From contig JAABQT010000065.1 in the NCBI GenBank assembly GCA_011391295.1, positions 1 to 7,622 on the forward strand: DNA of 7,622 bases, written 5' to 3'. The notes under the pieces are model-generated. The model searched no databases. It was not told the DNA's origin and saw nothing but the letters and a program-made list of their open reading frames with translations. The stretch is from Betaproteobacteria bacterium (GTDB lineage: Bacteria > Pseudomonadota > Gammaproteobacteria > Burkholderiales > SG8-39). Numbering within the stretch: position 1 is the first letter of the stretch; each line of letters starts with the position of its first letter. Positions 5,979 to 7,622 of this stretch are shown in pieces. The position numbers were made by a program, and so were the translations under genes.

Positions 5979-6644
5979 CTAGTGTGCATAACGGAAAACG
6001 AGTCCCGGCAACTGCGTGACGGAAGATACGCGCAGATCGACGTAGGGCACGCTTTTCTTCACCGGGCTCACCCAGACTGTCGCCATTCCCAACCGCTTTG
6101 CAGTGCGCAAATTCTCCAGCATGTCGTCCACCAGGGCGCAGCGGCGGGGATCGAGGTGGTGCTTGCGCAGCAGCATGCGAAAGCCCGCGACCGAGGGTTT
6201 TCCCAGGTAGCGCGTGCTCTCGATCGAGTACACCGCGTCGAAGTAGCGCGCCACGCCAAGGGTGCGCACCACCTGGTCGACATAGTGCCGCGGCGCGTTG
6301 GAATAGATGATCTTGCGCCCCGGCAGGCGCGCCAGGGCGTGGCGCACGGCGTTCTCGTGCACCACCATGTCGGCCAGCTCGGCAAACTGATGCGTGGCGC
6401 GCAGAAACTCCGCCGGGCTCGCGCCGTGGTGGCGCACCAGGCCGTTCATGGTGGTGCCGTACTTTTCCCAGAAGTCGCGCCGCATCGAGTTCGCGCCCCC
6501 CAGGTCGATGTCGAAGCGGCGCATCAGATAGGCGTTGATCTGGTCGTGCATCGACGGAAAGATGCGCGCGTGCGCGTCGTGCAGGGTGTTGTCGAGGTCG
6601 AAGAACCACACCCGCCGCGACGGCGGCAGGGCAACGAGGCGCAT
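5979..6644 (-). CDS. HAD-family pyrimidine 5'-nucleotidase
   Basis: Mg-dependent phosphatase of the haloacid dehalogenase superfamily, Sdt1/Phm8-like pyrimidine 5'-nucleotidase branch, which dephosphorylates nucleoside monophosphates in the cytoplasm. The 221-residue protein shows all four HAD motifs: I, D16-L-D18-NTL, with the nucleophile and acid/base aspartates; II, IIYSNA with S115; III, K149 in LGKPS; IV, VDD at 172–174 followed by MLENL. Between motifs I and II lies an all-helical C1 cap with the RRDFWEKYG.T…GL segment typical of this branch. The ATG at 6644 is 4 nt after the argB stop, so the two are probably translated together. Substrate choice (UMP/CMP versus other phosphates) is family inference only. 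Position between argB and slmA appears conserved in relatives, without an obvious shared pathway. Confidence 0.9.
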   Translation of the reverse strand: MRLVALPPSRRVWFFDLDNTLHDAHARIFPSMHDQINAYLMRRFDIDLGGANSMRRDFWEKYGTTMNGLVRHHGASPAEFLRATHQFAELADMVVHENAVRHALARLPGRKIIYSNAPRHYVDQVVRTLGVARYFDAVYSIESTRYLGKPSVAGFRMLLRKHHLDPRRCALVDDMLENLRTAKRLGMATVWVSPVKKSVPYVDLRVSSVTQLPGLVFRYAH

Positions 6645-6648
6645 GTCG

Positions 6649-7539
6649 TTACTTGCTCTTGATCAGCGTGCCGACGCCCTGGTCGGTCATCACCTCGAGC
6701 AGCAGCGCATGCGGCACGCGGCCGTCGATGATATGCACGCTCTTCACGCCGTTCCTCGCGGCGTCGAGCGCCGAGCCGATCTTGGGCAGCATGCCCCCCG
6801 AGATCACGCCCTTGGCGACGAGGTCGTCGATTCGCTTCGGCGTCAGGCCGGTGAGGAGCTTGCCGTCCTTGTCCAGCACGCCCGGCGTATTGGTCAGCAC
6901 GATCAGCTTCTCGGCGCGCAGCACCTCGGCGAGCTTGCCCGCCACCAGGTCGGCGTTGATATTGTAGGTGGTGCCATCCGCGCCGGTACCGATCGGCGCC
7001 ACCACCGGGATGAAGCCGCCTTGCTCGAGGGTCGAGATGATCGAGGGATCGATGGATTCGATCTCGCCCACCTGGCCGAGGTCGATGCGGCCGTTCTCCT
7101 TGCCTGGCAGGAGCAACTTCCTGGCGCGGATGAACACGCCGTCCTGCCCGGTGAGCCCGACCGCTTTGCCGCCGGCCTGATTGACGAGCTCGACGACTTC
7201 CTTGTTCACCTGCCCGCCGAGCACCATTTCCACCACGTCCATGGTCTCCCGGTCGGTGACGCGCATGCCCTGCACGAACTCGCCCTTCTTGCCCAGGCGC
7301 GCGAGCATCTGCTCGATCTGCGGTCCGCCGCCGTGCACCACCACCGGGTTCATGCCCACGAGCTTGAGCAGCACCAGGTCGCGCGCGAAGCCCGCCTTCA
7401 GGGCATCGTCGATCATCGCGTTGCCGCCGACCTTCACCACGATGGTCTTGCCGTGAAAGCGCTGAATATAGGGCAGCGCCTCGCCGAGGACGCGCGCCTT
7501 CAGGGCGGCGTCCGTCTGCGGGACCGAGGGTGCGTTCAT
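6649..7539 (-). CDS. argB: Acetylglutamate kinase
   Basis: Phosphorylates N-acetyl-L-glutamate with ATP, the second step of the acetylated arginine pathway, in the cytoplasm. The 296-residue protein has the amino-acid-kinase fold with K36 in KVGGNAM, HGGGPQ (69–74), GMRVTD (91–96), VGLTGQDG (127–134), the NINAD motif (193–197, catalytic D197 equivalent to E. coli D162) and GGMLPK (248–253, K253 equivalent to E. coli K217). The ~30-residue N-terminal extension containing [13 protein letters not shown] resembles the interlacing helix of hexameric, arginine-inhibited enzymes, unlike the shorter dimeric E. coli form. Feedback inhibition by arginine is therefore likely (inference from the family). 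The ATG at 7539 is the only start keeping this helix. It is the first gene of the minus-strand run, and a terminator-like hairpin ends only about 17 nt upstream. Confidence 0.97.
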   Translation of the reverse strand: MNAPSVPQTDAALKARVLGEALPYIQRFHGKTIVVKVGGNAMIDDALKAGFARDLVLLKLVGMNPVVVHGGGPQIEQMLARLGKKGEFVQGMRVTDRETMDVVEMVLGGQVNKEVVELVNQAGGKAVGLTGQDGVFIRARKLLLPGKENGRIDLGQVGEIESIDPSIISTLEQGGFIPVVAPIGTGADGTTYNINADLVAGKLAEVLRAEKLIVLTNTPGVLDKDGKLLTGLTPKRIDDLVAKGVISGGMLPKIGSALDAARNGVKSVHIIDGRVPHALLLEVMTDQGVGTLIKSK

Positions 7540-7555
7540 GGTGGCGAGGATTCTA

Positions 7556-7593
7556 CAAACAAAAAGGGGCCGGCGCGCATGCGCCCGCCCCTT
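7556..7593 (-). terminator. Rho-independent terminator-type hairpin just upstream of argB
   Basis: A 13-bp stem with one mismatch (7571 against 7586) pairs 7564–7576 with 7581–7593 around the 4-nt loop GCAT. Read on the minus strand it is followed by T5, G, T3 (complement of 7565–7557), the classic layout of an intrinsic terminator for transcripts entering from beyond 7622. On the plus strand no T-run follows, so it acts in one direction. It may end an off-window gene or act as a leader attenuator for the argB operon. The remaining 7594–7622 stretch holds no feature I can name; a TAA on the minus strand at 7621–7619 could be the stop of an upstream gene, but that is unproven. Confidence 0.75.
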
Positions 7594-7622
7594 GCTACAC
7601 CGACCCTGCGGCCGGAGATTAC

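Noticed and set aside
5287..6609. 440-codon minus-strand frame running across HAD, slmA and SDR
   Set aside because: It is a frame-shifted reading of three well-supported genes; no conserved motif of its own.
4274..6662. Two long plus-strand frames (4274–5572 and 5352–6662) opposite the ferritin-like, SDR, slmA and HAD genes
   Set aside because: Both are antisense to genes with complete family motifs and encode His/Arg-rich sequence without domains.
1..7622. Mobile elements, CRISPR arrays, tRNA genes, SlmA-binding palindromes
   Set aside because: Reading both strands gave no repeat array, transposase, terminal inverted repeats, cloverleaf or SBS-like site.

Overview
The window is gene-dense, GC-rich chromosomal DNA, most likely from a betaproteobacterium. 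The evidence is the gene order gpmA–envC-like–ctpA–moeB on one strand, facing argB–HAD nucleotidase–slmA on the other. From memory, both runs are typical of Burkholderiales, Rhodocyclales and Nitrosomonadales, but the order cannot be fixed from sequence alone. There are no insertion sequences, tRNAs, rRNAs or CRISPR arrays, and no gene-free stretch above 300 bases.

Left half, plus strand (2–4035): a packed operon. It holds the 3' part of phosphoglycerate mutase (gpmA), an EnvC-type murein hydrolase activator with a catalytically dead LytM domain, a C-terminal processing protease (CtpA) with intact Ser/Lys/Gln catalytic residues, and a MoeB/ThiF-type adenylyltransferase. Both envC and moeB appear to start with CTG in a four-base CTGA overlap with the previous gene's TGA. 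EnvC and CtpA together suggest periplasmic control of peptidoglycan cutting during division. MoeB would activate a small sulfur-carrier protein for molybdopterin or thiamine synthesis.

Right half, minus strand (7539 down to 4032): six genes with gaps of 2–15 bases. They are argB (acetylglutamate kinase), a HAD-family pyrimidine 5'-nucleotidase, slmA (nucleoid occlusion regulator), a short-chain dehydrogenase, a small ferritin-like protein of the encapsulated-ferritin (EncFtn) family, and a two-cluster ferredoxin. A rho-independent-type hairpin lies just upstream of argB. The two operons meet tail to tail and share the four-base palindrome CTAG as both stop codons, with no terminator between them.

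The least ordinary part is 4032–4621. A 95-residue EncFtn-type ferroxidase keeps its metal ligands and has a strong Shine-Dalgarno, but lacks the C-terminal encapsulin-targeting tail. It is followed two bases later by a ferredoxin gene rather than the usual encapsulin shell gene. The first cysteine motif of that ferredoxin lacks one cysteine. This could be a shell-free iron-oxidising/iron-reducing pair. That is an inference and has not been tested.
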